A stretch of 64,000 nucleotides of DNA, taken from Enterobacter hormaechei ATCC 49162 (GTDB lineage: Bacteria > Pseudomonadota > Gammaproteobacteria > Enterobacterales > Enterobacteriaceae). The notes beneath the pieces were generated by a model. The model did no database searches. It saw nothing but the letters and a program-made list of their open reading frames with translations, and was not told the DNA's origin. Positions 8,831-21,400 of the stretch are shown here, one piece after another. The translations under genes were made by a program, and so were the position numbers. The stretch is from positions 806,001 to 870,000 of the forward strand of contig NZ_MKEQ01000002.1 of NCBI RefSeq assembly GCF_001875655.1. Direction: 5' to 3'. How positions within the stretch are numbered: position 1 is the first letter of the stretch; each line of letters begins with the position of its first letter.

Positions 8831-11003
8831 TTTTCCACTCCCGTCCGGTTGCCTGCTGCTGTTGCTGCATACGGCTGTTGTTCAGCGCCTGGGCTTTTGG
8901 CGCGTCCATGACCAGCATGCCATCTTTGAGTACGACCACGCGCTCCACCAGCTCCAGCACCGGTACGCGGTGGGTCGCAACCACCAGCGTGCGGTTGCCA
9001 AGCCACGCCCCGAGACGTTGAATAAATTCCCGCTCGGTATGCTCATCAAGGGAAGCGGTCGGTTCATCCATCAGCACGATATTCGGATCGCGCAGCAGCA
9101 TCCGCGCCAGCAGGATGGACTGCCGCTGCCCGCCGGACAGCCCGACACCGTTCTCCATAATCGGGTAGTCCAGCCCCTTCGGCAGTTTCTGCACAAAGCT
9201 GGCCGCGCCGCACATCTCCAGCACTTCGAAAATCTCTTCATCGGTGGCGCGCGGCATGCCGAGCGTGATGTTCTCGCGCAGGGTGCCGTAAAACAGCCGG
9301 GCGTTCTGGGTCATAAAGCCGACGTTTCGGCGCACGTCAGCCACGTCCAGATGCGGCAGGCTGAGGTTGTCGAGCCGCAGTTCACCGCCCGCCAGATCCA
9401 TCCCGCCCGCCATCGCCTGCAACAGGGTTGATTTGCCCGCGCCGTTGCGCCCGAGGATCGCCACTTTTTCGCCCGCTTTGATCTCCAGACGGTTAATGCG
9501 CAACGCCATGCGCGGATCTTCCGGGTGATAGCGGAACTGCGCCTGCTCGAACAGGTAATGTCCACGCAGCACGTCCTGACGGATCGGCGTCTCTTCCCGC
9601 TGATTCTCGGTCGGCAGCTGCATAATGCTGTCCAGCCCCTCTTTGGCCGCCTTCACCTGCTGCCAGCGGGCCAGCACGCCGCACAGCGTCGCCATCGGGG
9701 CGATCATCCGCGAGGCCAGCATGGAGGCGGCCACCACTGAACCGGTGGTTAAGGTGCCGTCGATCACCATCGGCGCGCCCACTACGATCACCCCGGCATA
9801 CACCAGGCTCTGAATGGTCATCCCCCAGCTGATCAGGTTCTGCGTCAGCTCGCGGGTGCGCAGGCCGGATTCGGCGGTGATCTGGATATAGCTGTTCCAC
9901 TGCTGCAAAAAGCGGTTCTCCGCCTGCATTAGCTTGATGTCCTCCAGCCCCTGCACGCTCTCCACCAGCACCGCGTTGCGCAGGGTGGATTCATGCGCCG
10001 ACTGCTTCGCCAGCTCCGCCAGCTTCTTTTGCAGCAGCAGGCCAGGCAGGACCATGATCACCGCCGCCACCGGGGCGATCCACGCCAGCTGCGGGGCGAT
10101 GATCGCCAGCACAATCACAAACAGGATAAAGAACGGCAGATCGACGATGGTGGAGATGGTGGAGGAGGTGACCATCTCGCGGATCTGCTCCAGCTCGCGC
10201 AGCTGGGAGATAAAGCTGCCGGTGGAGCGCGGAATGGCGCTGTGGCGCAGCCGCAGCGCGTGGCCGAACACCCGATCCGAGACGCGCAGATCCGAGCGTT
10301 TACCCAGCAGATCCATAATGTGTCCGCGCGCCACGCGCAGCACAAAGCCAAACAGGGTGGCGATCAGCACCCCGATGGTCAGCACATAGAGCGTCGGATA
10401 GGACTGGGCGGGGATCACCCGGTCATACACCTGCATGGAAAAGACGATGCCGGAGAGGGAGAGCACGTTGATAAACAGTGCCGCCAGCATCACCCAGCTG
10501 TAAGGACGCAGGTCGCGCATCACCAGCCGGTAGAGCCAGTCCGGGCGATATTTTGAGATATAGGCATCCACGCGGCTGTCTTTCAGCGCCGCCAGCGGAC
10601 GCAGGGCGATGACGTGGCGGATAGCGGGTAGCATCGCGCTCATCGACAGGCGGTTGGTGTGTGTATTGTCGTCGAAAAAGCTGACCTCAAGCGTATCCTC
10701 GCCGTCGAAATTGTCGATCACGCCGATTTTGCCATCGTTCAGCTCCACCACCACCGGCAGACGCCAGCTATTAATAGAGTGCTGATTGGCCGTCAGCAGC
10801 TGAAACGTCAGCCCGGCTTCACGGGCGAGCTGCGTCAGCGCGGGCACCATCGGTTTGCCTTTCAGCCACGGCGCGCCTGCGACGAGCGAGCCTGGCGAGC
10901 AGGCAACGCGATAGCGCGTCGCCACATAGCCAAACGCCTGCGCCCACTGCTCCAGCGCCTCATCCGTCATGTTTTCACCCTGCGGAATATCACGTTGCTT
11001 CAT
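8811..11003 (-). CDS. bapC: Type I secretion ABC permease/ATPase (LapB type), BapC-like
   Basis: A 730-residue exporter. Residues about 10-135 form a C39 peptidase-like domain lacking an evident catalytic Cys, typical of exporters of very large adhesins, which hold rather than cut the substrate. Residues about 160-440 are the six-helix transmembrane domain. The ATPase domain has Walker A GRNGAGKST, signature LSGGQRQS, Walker B IVLMDEPTASLD and switch His in VVATHR. The start overlaps the bapB stop as ATGA, which supports this start over an internal ATG eleven codons later. It powers export of BapA through BapD and BapB. Confidence 0.92.
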   Translation of the reverse strand: MKQRDIPQGENMTDEALEQWAQAFGYVATRYRVACSPGSLVAGAPWLKGKPMVPALTQLAREAGLTFQLLTANQHSINSWRLPVVVELNDGKIGVIDNFDGEDTLEVSFFDDNTHTNRLSMSAMLPAIRHVIALRPLAALKDSRVDAYISKYRPDWLYRLVMRDLRPYSWVMLAALFINVLSLSGIVFSMQVYDRVIPAQSYPTLYVLTIGVLIATLFGFVLRVARGHIMDLLGKRSDLRVSDRVFGHALRLRHSAIPRSTGSFISQLRELEQIREMVTSSTISTIVDLPFFILFVIVLAIIAPQLAWIAPVAAVIMVLPGLLLQKKLAELAKQSAHESTLRNAVLVESVQGLEDIKLMQAENRFLQQWNSYIQITAESGLRTRELTQNLISWGMTIQSLVYAGVIVVGAPMVIDGTLTTGSVVAASMLASRMIAPMATLCGVLARWQQVKAAKEGLDSIMQLPTENQREETPIRQDVLRGHYLFEQAQFRYHPEDPRMALRINRLEIKAGEKVAILGRNGAGKSTLLQAMAGGMDLAGGELRLDNLSLPHLDVADVRRNVGFMTQNARLFYGTLRENITLGMPRATDEEIFEVLEMCGAASFVQKLPKGLDYPIMENGVGLSGGQRQSILLARMLLRDPNIVLMDEPTASLDEHTEREFIQRLGAWLGNRTLVVATHRVPVLELVERVVVLKDGMLVMDAPKAQALNNSRMQQQQQATGREWKNENQSA

Positions 11004-12403
11004 GGCTGGATCTCCACGGTCTGGATGGTGCGGTTTTCAAGGTCGAACGCGTGACGCAGGCGCCCGGTGTTGTACAGACAGTTCAACTGAAGCTGGTGCA
11101 GCTGTCCGGCGGTTTGCTGTTGGGTAAAGCGCGCCTGATACACCTCCTGCTCGGCGTTGAGCACGTCGAGCAGCGGGCGGGAACCGAGATCGAGATACTG
11201 CTGCTGATACAGCTCACGGGTGCGGGCGCTGAGCGCTTCCTGGCGGCCCTGGATCTGAAGCGTGCTCATCAGGCTCATCACCTGGCTGCGCGCTTCCAGC
11301 AGTTTTTGCCGCACCTCAAGACGGGTGCGCTGAATGGTGGACTGGGCTGATTCCACCGCGTGTCCGGCGGCGTTACGCCGTGCGGTAAGGCCGCCGCCCT
11401 GATAGAGCGGCATCTGCACTTTGACCCACGCGGAGTACTGGGTGCGGTCCCGCGTTTCGTTGCCGGAGTAGCGGTCGTTCAGGTAGTGGCGGACTTCTGG
11501 CTCCAGCGAGACGGTAGGGGTCATCTGCGCGTTGGCATAGTCGAGATTAGCCTGCGCGACGTTGGCCTGCGCCCAGGCCGCTAATACCGAGGGCACCAGA
11601 CGATCGTCCGGCTCGGCGATATCGCAGCTGCGGGCCAGGCTCTGCGGAAAGTCATTGCTGACCGCATTCAGGCTGTCCCAGCCCAGCAGGCTCATCAGCG
11701 TGGCGCGCGAGCTGTCGAGGCTGGCCTGATACTGCATCAGCTGCGCACGCGCCCCTTCGATACGGGCATCGGTCTGCACCACGTCAGAGAGGGACGTTGC
11801 GCCTTCATCATTACGTTGTTTCGTCAGGGTGCCGATAGAGGTCAGGGCATCCAGCTGTTCTTTCGCGGTCTCGACCATCTGCTGCCAGGTCTGCACCTGC
11901 ACCATGGCGATGGCGGTATCGTGGGCGATGGTGTCGATGCTCACCAGCACGTTGGCCTGCTGCTGGGCGACGCCCGCGTTTTCGGCGCGTACCTGGCTGG
12001 CGACTTTGCCGAAGTCGTACAGCATTTGCGAAAGAGAGAGCACCAGCGAGGGGGTAAAGCCGTTATCGTCGCCGTCGTGGCTATAGCCGTTATCCATGCC
12101 AGCGTTGATTTGCGGATAATATTTTGATTTGGCGACGTCCACATTTTCGCTTTGCTGATAGAGTTTGCCGACGGCTTCACTGATGGCCGGATGCCAGGTC
12201 ACGGCGCGGTTTACGGCTTCATTCAGCTCAAGTGTGCCGGGGGCGGCTTTGCTGGCTACGGGCGCCACGCGGCCATTTAAAGAGGGGAGTTCCTGCGTTT
12301 CGCTCAATTGTCCGGTATTAATCATCGCCGCAGGGTTTGCCGCGATAGCGGGCACAGATATCAGGCAGCACGAGAGCCACCAGTAAGGCATCTTCTTTCC
12401 CAT
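11000..12403 (-). CDS. bapB: TolC-family outer-membrane channel of the Bap exporter, BapB-like
   Basis: A 467-residue outer-membrane efflux protein with a Sec signal peptide (LSCCLISVPAIAANP) and two TolC-type helical repeats: the first at about residues 60-230 (LNEAVNRAVTWHPAISEA), the second at about 270-450 ending in QLQLNCLYNTG. This is the dedicated outer-membrane component for BapA export, as in Salmonella bapB and the LapE-type channels. It lies 82 bases downstream of bapA, beyond a strong hairpin, and its stop overlaps the bapC start. Confidence 0.9.
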   Translation of the reverse strand: MGKKMPYWWLSCCLISVPAIAANPAAMINTGQLSETQELPSLNGRVAPVASKAAPGTLELNEAVNRAVTWHPAISEAVGKLYQQSENVDVAKSKYYPQINAGMDNGYSHDGDDNGFTPSLVLSLSQMLYDFGKVASQVRAENAGVAQQQANVLVSIDTIAHDTAIAMVQVQTWQQMVETAKEQLDALTSIGTLTKQRNDEGATSLSDVVQTDARIEGARAQLMQYQASLDSSRATLMSLLGWDSLNAVSNDFPQSLARSCDIAEPDDRLVPSVLAAWAQANVAQANLDYANAQMTPTVSLEPEVRHYLNDRYSGNETRDRTQYSAWVKVQMPLYQGGGLTARRNAAGHAVESAQSTIQRTRLEVRQKLLEARSQVMSLMSTLQIQGRQEALSARTRELYQQQYLDLGSRPLLDVLNAEQEVYQARFTQQQTAGQLHQLQLNCLYNTGRLRHAFDLENRTIQTVEIQP

Positions 12404-12443
12404 GTCTTGTCCCTAATAAAAAAGTACTGCTTTTTTGTTTATG

Positions 12444-12466
12444 CCCGGGCGCTGTACGCGCCCGGG
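12444..12466 (-). terminator. Strong GC hairpin between bapA and bapB
   Basis: A perfect 9-bp stem (CCCGGGCGC with its complement) and 5-base loop in the 82-bp bapA-bapB gap. No U-run follows directly on the minus strand; a weak A6G/CT6 stem with a T-rich tail follows about 15 bases later. It probably acts as a processing or partial-termination point that makes adhesin and exporter messages unequal, rather than as a full terminator. Confidence 0.5.
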
Positions 12467-12485
12467 TCATTTCTTGCAGGTGCTA

Positions 12486-15400
12486 TCAGGTAATGATGTG
12501 TTGCTGGTTTACAAGCTCGTCGTAGGTGGTCTGAACATTGTCCAGCGTAACGAGCGTAGATTTAGTGTAGGCGGCTCCCGTGCCGTCACGGTCGATGGAG
12601 ATCACAGTATTGTTACCGCTTTGTGAAACAGAGACATAGTTCCCCAGCGTCGACGCGCTACCGTTCCACCCCACCAGCAGATCGCCAATGTCGATCTTGT
12701 CTCCCTGCGTGAGGGAGAAGTTCGTCCAGTGGTCGCCGGTGCTGTTACCTGCGGTGGCGTTACCCGCCGTATTGTTCAACACCTGATAAATCAGCGTGTC
12801 GCCGTAGGCTGTGCCGCTAATCACATCGTTATGCTCCGAACTGACAAATTTCGGCGCCATGTCAATGGTCAGCGACGCGGTATCTTTAACACCGTTGGCA
12901 TCGGTCAGGGTGTAGTTAAAGACCTCCTTACTGGTAATGGTAGAGAGCGAGATCCCCGGGTTGAGGGTATAGGTGTAACTGCCGTCAGCGGCAATCGCCA
13001 GCGTCCCGTAGTGGCCCGTGATGTTGGACATCGTGCTGCCGGTGTACGGATCCAGCGTAGTGATAACGCCGTCGAAGCCGGTAATGCTCACGCGGGTATC
13101 CACCGAGTGCAGCTGGTCCATCGCCCCTGCGGAACCGGTGCCGTCGAAGATATTGCCGTCAACGGTGTGGGTGCCCGTGGCGTCGAACTGCGACAGGGAG
13201 TAGGTCGTGCCGTTTACGCTTGGGGTAATGGTGATGTTCCCCACGCTCAGCCCCGGTACGCTGCCGGTAAAGTTCAGCGTATAGGTCCCGGCGTTGAGAT
13301 CCAGCCCGGTCAGCGGAACGTCGATGCTGCCGCCCAGCAGTGAGCCTCCGCTGAAGGAGCCGCTGCGAATCACATTCGTCCCGTCAGTGATTGACCAGTT
13401 CACCGTCAGCCCGCCCAGTGCCAGCAGCGAGGCCACGTTAAAGTGCAGCGAGGCGTTATGCAGCGCGGTGTTTGCATCCACCACGAAGGTCCCGCTTCCG
13501 CTGCCCTGCGTTGACCCCAACAGGGCGGTAGTCCAGCTGGCGGTGCCGACGGAGGTATCCGTATAGGTTGACGTATGGTGAACCGACGTTACGTCCATCG
13601 CGGTGCTGACATCGTTTACCGCATCCATTGGGCGTGCGGTTGGGGTGATGTTCAGCGATGCCGTGTCCTTCGAGCCGTCAGGCGCGGTGATGGTGTAGAC
13701 GAAGGTATCCGGCGTGCTGATATGGTCCGCGCCGACCCCGCTGTCCAGGGTGTAGGTGTACTCCCCGGCCGCGTTGATCCGCAGCGTACCGTACTCGCCG
13801 GTGATCTCCGTCAGGCCGCTGCTGTTCACCGCCACGCCGTTAACGTCAGAGACCACGGTACCCGCTGGCGCAATATCATCCGCCAGCACATCCCCGGTGG
13901 TGCTCTCGCTCACGCTTGCCACGCTGTAGACATGATCCTGCAAGACGTTCAGCGTGTAGGCCGTCAGCGCGGTGATCCCCGCCGCCGTATTGAGCAGGAA
14001 CAGGTACTCACCGGCAGGCAGATTCAGCGTCAGCTGCGAGGAGGTGCCCCCCAGCAGCGGCGCGCGCAGCCAGCCGGGTTCAACGCGCATCTGCTCGAAG
14101 GTCTGCGTCGCGTTGTTGAACTTATAGATGTAGAGGTCGAACACCGAGGCCAGCGCCACGCCGCCCACGGACGCCTGAACGGTCATGGTGCGGGTGGTGC
14201 CCTCTTCTACGGAGTAGATGATTGGGTTGGCCAGATCGTCCAGCAGGTTCAGCCCCAGCGTATTGCCAAGGTTGATCCCCACCAGGGTAAAGCCGCCCTG
14301 TGACGACGTGCCGTTGTTGATCGCCTCCACGGTGGTATCGAAGGTCAGCGAGGCGGTATCGTCCACGGCCACGATACCGCTGCTGCTGGTGCCTTCGCCC
14401 AGCGACAGGACCAGATTTGCCGAGGCGCTGGTGCCGTTGTGGGTGATGGTGTAGGTGAAGCTCTCCGTGCGGCCAATGACGGCGGCGCTGGTGTTGGTCA
14501 GGTTATAGGTATAGCTGCCGTCCAGGTTGATGGTCAGCGTGCCGTACTGCCCCTGAATCACCGTGCCGTCAGCCGTCACGCTGGTGGTGGTGCCCTGGGT
14601 GTTAGTGACCGCGGTGACGGTGGTGCCCACCGGGGCGTTGTCGCTACCTGCGGTTGGGTCCACGTCGGTGATCACGTTCCCGACAACGTTGGTTTCGCCG
14701 GACACGGTGCCTGCGCTGGTCTCTTTCACCGCAACATCGAGGCTGGTGTAAGAGCCGGTTGCCAGCAGGTTAGTGTTGTAGCTCAGGACGCGATACTGAC
14801 CATCCGCCAGCCCGGTCAGGTTCAGCGACACCCCTGTTGCGCCGAGGGTCAGCAGGTCAGCGAACTGCGGCTGTCCGGTATCGACCACGGTGGTCCAGGT
14901 GTTGTTGGCGGCATCGAAGCGCTGTACCACCAGCTCAAGGGTATTGAGCAGGGAGAGTACGGCACCCGTGGCGTTGGCGTTCACGGCTATATCCGCACTG
15001 CCGCCGCTGCCGACGGTGAAGCCCACCTGTGCGGTGTCGTTACCGAGCAGGGTCAGCACGTTACCCACCGCACCCACCAGCAGGAAACCATAGTCGCTGT
15101 ACTGCGAGTTGGTCACCGTTGCGGTGGTTGTCAGCGCCAGCTCTTCAACGTTGGTGCTGGCAGAGAGCGGCACCACCGGCGCAAGGGCTGAGCCGGGCAG
15201 CGAGACGTTGCCTGCCGCATCGGTGGCGGTGATTTGCAGCGTCTGACCTTCCGTCTGTTTATTGAGGAAGGTATAGCTCCAGGAGCCGTTGCTGTCTGCC
15301 GTGGCGGTGACCGTTGAGTTGTCCGCCAGACGGATGGTGACGGTGCTGCCCGCTTCGGCGCTACCGGTCAGTACACTGCCGTCTGCGTTGAAGGTCCCGG

Positions 15401-18400
15401 TTGGCGCCGTTGGCGCAGTAAGATCGACAATGACGGTGGTCGACGTGGAAATCGGGCTGGTGCCCGAGCCGTTGCTCGCCGTGGCGGTGAAGGCATGTGG
15501 CCCTTCGCTTAGCACTGGCGTGGTGAAGCTCCAGTTGCCGCTGGCATTCGCCGTGACCGTGCCCATCGACACCCCGTTGTTATACAGGGTGATGGTCGCG
15601 TTCGGCTGCGCCGTGCCGCTCAGGGTTGGCGTGGTGTCATCGGTGGTTTTTCCGTTGGTCAGGTTGCCCGTGACCGTGCCGACGTTATCGTCGATGCTGG
15701 TGATAACCGGCGCGTTCGGGATCGTCGTGATCGGGGCAATCACGGAAGTGGTGATACCCGCGTTACCGGCCTTATCGGTAGCAAAGACAATCAGTGACTC
15801 CCCGCCTGTCTGTGGAGGGGTGAGGGTGGCGCTGAAGTTCCCACTGCCATCCGCAACGGCTGTGCCAAGCACGGTTCCGGTGCTGGAGGTGATGGTGACG
15901 GTACTTCCCGCTTCTGCCGTACCGGTAACCTGCGTCCCGTTGGTGATCACCGCCAGTCCTGTTGGGGCTGGTGGCGGCGTCAGGTCCACGTTGATCGTGA
16001 TAATCGGCGATGGCGCGCTGGTATTACCCGCGGCGTCGGTGGCGGTGGCGGTGAAGTTATGCGCGCCTTCCGTCAGCGTGGTGCTGGTTTGCGGCAGCGT
16101 CCAGTTGCCGTTGGCATCGGCAGTGACGGTCCCCACCAGCGTCGTGCCGTCGTAAATGCGTACGGTGGCATTGGCTTCCGCCGTACCGTTTAAGGTCGGA
16201 CGGGTGTCGTTGGTTGGGTTGGTGCCGGTGACAGGGCCGGTAACGGTTCCCACATCATCCACAATCGAGGTGATTGCCGGTGCGACAGGGGCGGTGGCAT
16301 CCACATTGATGGTGTAACCGCCGGTCTGCGCGCTGGCGTTGCCCACGGCGTCGGTGGCGGAGAAGGTCAGGTTATGCGGTCCGTCAGCCAGCGGCGTGGA
16401 CGGCGTAAAGCTCCACGCGCCGCCGGTGGCGACAGCGGTGCCAATCTGTACTCCATTGTCAAAGATGGTTACCGTCGCGCCAGCTTCTGCCGTACCGGTG
16501 AGCGTTGGTCGGGCATCATTGGTTAACCCACCGTTGGCGACAGGCGTCGCAGCGTTACCGACGTCGTCGGTGATGCTGGTCAGCACCGGTAGCGCTGGTG
16601 GCGTGGTGTCAATGGTCAGGCTGAAGTCGGTGGACGGCGCACCGGTGTTCCCCGCCTGATCCGTTGCTTCTGCGGTAAAGGTGTGTGAGCCGGTGTCCAG
16701 CGGCACGGTGATATCGACGGTCCAGTTGCCGTTAGCATCGGCAGTACCGGTGCCCACCAGCGTGGTGCCCTCGTAGATATTCACGGTCGCCAGCGGCTCG
16801 CTGGTCCCCACCAGACGCGGGAGAGGATCGTTCGTGGTCTGGCCGGAGCCAATCGCCCCGGTGAGGGTGCCAACATCGTCAATCGCCTGGGTGATAACAG
16901 GCGCGGCGGGCACGGTCGTATCCACAACCAGCGTGAAGCCCGGTGAAGCAGGGCTGACGTTGCCCGCGGCGTCGGTTGCCGTGGCGGTCCAGGTGTGGCT
17001 GCCGTTTGCCAGCGTGCCGGTAGTAAAGCTCCATACGCCGTTGGCATCTGCCACGGCGGTGCCCACCTGCTGACCATTCTCATAAATGGTGATGGTCGCG
17101 TTGGCCGCCGCGGTACCGTTCAGCGTTGGCGTGGTGTCGTCTGTGCTTTGCCCCGAGGCGACCGGGCCGAGTACGGTACCCACATTATCGGTGGCTGGCG
17201 TAAAGACCGGCGCAACGGGCACCGAGGTATCCACCGTCAGGTTGAACGGCGGCGAGGTGTCGCCGGTATTGCCTGCGGCGTCGGTGGCGTTGAAGGTAAT
17301 GGTATGCGGGCCTTCACTCAGCGCGGTGGTCGGCGTGAAGCTCCATGTACCCTGGGCGTTGACGACCGCCGTGCCGATTTCCACATCATCGACAATAACG
17401 TGCACCGTTGCGCCCACTTCCCCCGTACCGTTGAAGGTTGGACGGGTGTCGTTCGTGGCGCCGTTGCTGGCGATGGTTCCCGTTCCCGGGCCGACATCGT
17501 CGATCACCGTCGTGACGACCGGGGCCGCAGGGCCTGTTGTATCCACCGTAAAGGCGAACACTGGCGAGTTGGCGGAGACGTTCCCGACGTCATCGCTGGC
17601 GTTAACGCGCAGGTTATACGTCCCGTCCGTCAGGACCGGATCCGGCGTAAAGGTCCAGTTACCGCTGCCGTCGACCGTGGTGGTACCAATCTCCACGCCG
17701 TTATTCAGCACGTGAATGGTGGTGCCCGCCTGGCCGGTGCCGCTCAGGGTTGGCGTGGTGTCATTGGTGACCTGCCCGGCGGTAAGTGGACCGGTTACGC
17801 CTCCCGGGACGTTGTCGCTGACCGTATCGATCGTCGGCACCTGTGGCGCCGTCAGATCGATATTGATGCTCCAGACGCCGGACGGCTGGCTGATGTTGCC
17901 CTGCGGATCCGTCGCTCTGACGGTGAAGTCATGCGTTCCTTCCCCGAGGGCGGTTTCAGGGGTAAATGTCCAGGCTCCGGTGCCGTCTGCCGCCACGGTA
18001 CCAATCTGCGTGGCGCCATCAAAAATGGCGACAACGCTGTTCGGCTCGGCGGTACCGGTCAGGGTTGGCGTGGTGTCGTTGGTTGGATCGCCGCTTGGGA
18101 CAGGCGTTGCCGCGTTGCCCGCGTTATCCGTCACGCTGGTAATGACTGGCGTGGTGGAGACGGTATCGACCACAATGGTGATCCCGGTCGATGGGGTACT
18201 TTCATTGCCTGCCGGGTCGGTGGCGGTGACGGTCAGGGTATGGCTGCCGTCGTCCAGCGCAGGTGGCGTGTAGCTCCAGGTGCCGGTCGGACCGACAACA
18301 ACGGTGCCCAGCGGGGCGCCGTTATTGTACACCGTAATGGTGTCCCCGGCCGTGCCTGTCCCGGTGAGGGTAGGACGGTTGTCGTTGGTGCTCTGCCCGT

Positions 18401-21400
18401 CGGCGATTGGGCCGGTGATCGGACCGACGTCATCGGTCACCGCACCGATGGCTGGCGCTGTCGGGGCGGTAAGATCGACGGTGACGGTCGCAATCGGCGA
18501 CTGCCCGCTGGTCGCGCCGGTGTCGATATCCGTGGCGGTGACGGCGAAGGTGTGCGGCCCTTCCGTCAGCGGCAACGGCGGCGTGTAGCTCCAGTTGCCG
18601 TTTACATCCGCAACAACGTTGGTCAGCGGAACCAGCACCCCATCCTGATAAATGGCGATCACGCTGCCCGGCTCGGCGGTGCCGGTAAGGGTTGGCGTGG
18701 TGTCATTGGTGGTTTTATCTTTCACATCGCCAGTGACGGGATCGGCGTCATCGTTGATCGCCGTAATCACCGGCACCGCAGGCAGATCGAGCGGGGAGTC
18801 CGGCACGACAAAGGTGGTTGACGGGCTGGCATTGCCTGCGGCGTCCGTGGCGGTGAGCGTCAGCGTCGCAGGATCCAGCTGCGCCGGGGAGAGGGCGATG
18901 GAGAAGCTGCCTCCCGTCGCGACCCCGGTCCCGATGACATTGCCGTTGGCGTCACGAACCGTCACCGTGGTTCCGTCATCCGCCGTACCGGTCAGCGGCG
19001 TACCCTCTGCGGCAATGGCGATATCAGTTGGCGTTGCAGGCGGCAGCGTATCCACCGTCACGCTGAGATCGCCGGAGCTGGCGGAGGTATTCCCCGCTGC
19101 GTCACTCGCAGTAACCGAGAAGGTGTGCGGCCCTTCGGTGAGCGCAGGGTTGGCGGTCCAGGACCATGTCCCGTTCGGCTGAACCTCCACGACCACCGGC
19201 GAGGCGACACCATCAACGGAGACGGTGACGCTTGAACCCGGCTCACCGATCCCGGTGAGGGTTGGCGTACCGTCGCGGGTGTAAAGCACGCTGTTGGTCA
19301 GCTGGCTGTCAGAGACGGCGTCAATTTGCGGCACGGTTGGCGCCTGGGTATCAACCTCCACCGTAAAGACCGGGCTTACCTGGCTCACGTTCCCGGCCTC
19401 GTCCACCGCCGCGACGGTGATATTCAGCGGGCCATCGGTTTGCGTCGGCAGGGTATAAGACCATTCACCGTTGACGACATCAACCCTCGCCACTTCCACG
19501 CCGTTGTTGTAGATGATCACCGTCTCGCCGGTGGTGCCAGCGCCAGTGATGCCAGGCGTGGTTTCGTTAGTCGAACCGCCGTTCTGTGCGCCGCCGATGG
19601 CGCTGATGGTTGGGGTATCTGGCGCGAGGGTATCGACCGTGATCGTAATCCCCGTGGATGGCACAGATTCATTGCCCGCTTCATCGGTGGCGGTCGCCGT
19701 GTATTCGTGCGTCCCTTCGCCAATGTTGCTCTCAGGGCGCCAGCTCCAGTTACCGTTACCGTCCACCGTCACGCTGCCCACGGCCTGCGGCTCGCCTGTA
19801 CCTACCTGGTCATAAATGGTAATGACGTCATTCGGCGTACCGGTGCCGCTCAGGACCGGACGCGGATCGTTGGTGGATTCGCCATCCAGTACGGGGCCGG
19901 TGATCTGGCTTACGCTGTCTGTCACCGTCGGGGTTCCCGGCTGGGCAGGCGCGTCGGTATCAATGGTGATGGTCACCGGCGTGGACGGTGCGCTCTCGTT
20001 CCCGGCGCTGTCCTGGTTAGTGACCGTCAGGGAGAGATCGTAGGTGCCGTCAGGGAGTGGATCTTCCGGCGTCCAGCTCCAGGTACCGTCTTCACCCACG
20101 TCGGCTTCACCAATTTTGGTGGCGCCATCGTAAATGTTGACGGTATCGCCCGGCGTGCCCGAGCCGCTCAGGGTTGGCGTAGTATCCCGGGTGGTCTCAC
20201 CTGGATTCAGGGCCGTCCCCGGCGTGCCGCCGTCCGGATTGACGGTGATCTCAGGAATATCCGGTGTCGCAGGCGCGGTGGTATCGATCGCCAGTTCAAA
20301 CGGCGGCGAGATGGTGGTGTTCCCCGCGTTATCCGTCGCGTGGACCGTCAGCGAGTGCGGGCCGTCCGTCAGCGGCGTGGTTGGCGTAAAGCTCCAGCCG
20401 CCGTTGCCGTCCAGCACCGCCGTGCCGAGCAGGGTGGTACCGTCATAGATTGTGATGGTGGTGCCGTCCGGCGCGGTGCCCTGCAACTGCGGCAGCGTGT
20501 CGTCGGTGGTGTCCCCGCTGTTTAGCGGAAGCTGCACAGGGCCGATGTTATCGGAGACGGTGTCAATGGTGGCCGCCGGTGGCGGGGTGGTATCGACGGT
20601 AAGGGTAAAGCCCGCAGATGTTGCGCTGGCGTTACCGGCCGCATCGATCGCGACGACGGTAAACGTATGCTCCCCGTTCACTAATGGGGTGGTGGGCGTG
20701 AAGGTCCATGCGCCACCGCTGTTAACAAGGGCAGTACCAACAGGCTGTCCGTCCAGGCGGATCGTCACGGTGGAGCCTGGCTCGCCGGTACCGTTCAGCG
20801 TCGGGAGCGTGTCGTTGGTGGTTTCATTGGTGTCGAGCGCACCCGTGCGGCCAGGCACGTCATCAATGACCTGCGTAATGGCTGGGGCGCCCGGCGCGGC
20901 GGTATCCACCGTGATACTCCAGGTGTTGGATGTCCCGCTGAGGTTATTGTTGGCATCAACCGCTGTCGCCGTCAGCACGTGCCCGCCGTCCGGTAGCGCG
21001 GTTGTCAGCGTGATGGACCACTGACCGTCAGGCCCAACCGTACCGGTGCCAATTTCGGTAGTACCGCTGTAGAGAGTGATGGTGGTGCCAGGCTCGCCCG
21101 TTCCGTTGATGGTTGGCGTGCTGTCGTTGGTGAGACCGTTCTGGCTGACGGGACCGGTGACGTCGGGCGCATCATCCACCACGCCCGTGATGACCGGGGT
21201 TTGTGCCGCAGTGATGTCCGGCGCGTCAAACGGCGCGGTCGGGCCGGTGTTTCCGGCGGTATCCGTGGCATCGGCGGTCAGGGCTTCGCCGTTGGCTTTC
21301 GGTGGGATCAGATCAACGCTGAAATTACCCTGATCGTCGGCGACCGCTTCCCCGACCTTCACGCCATTTTCGCGGATGGTGACGGTGCTGCCCGGCTCGG

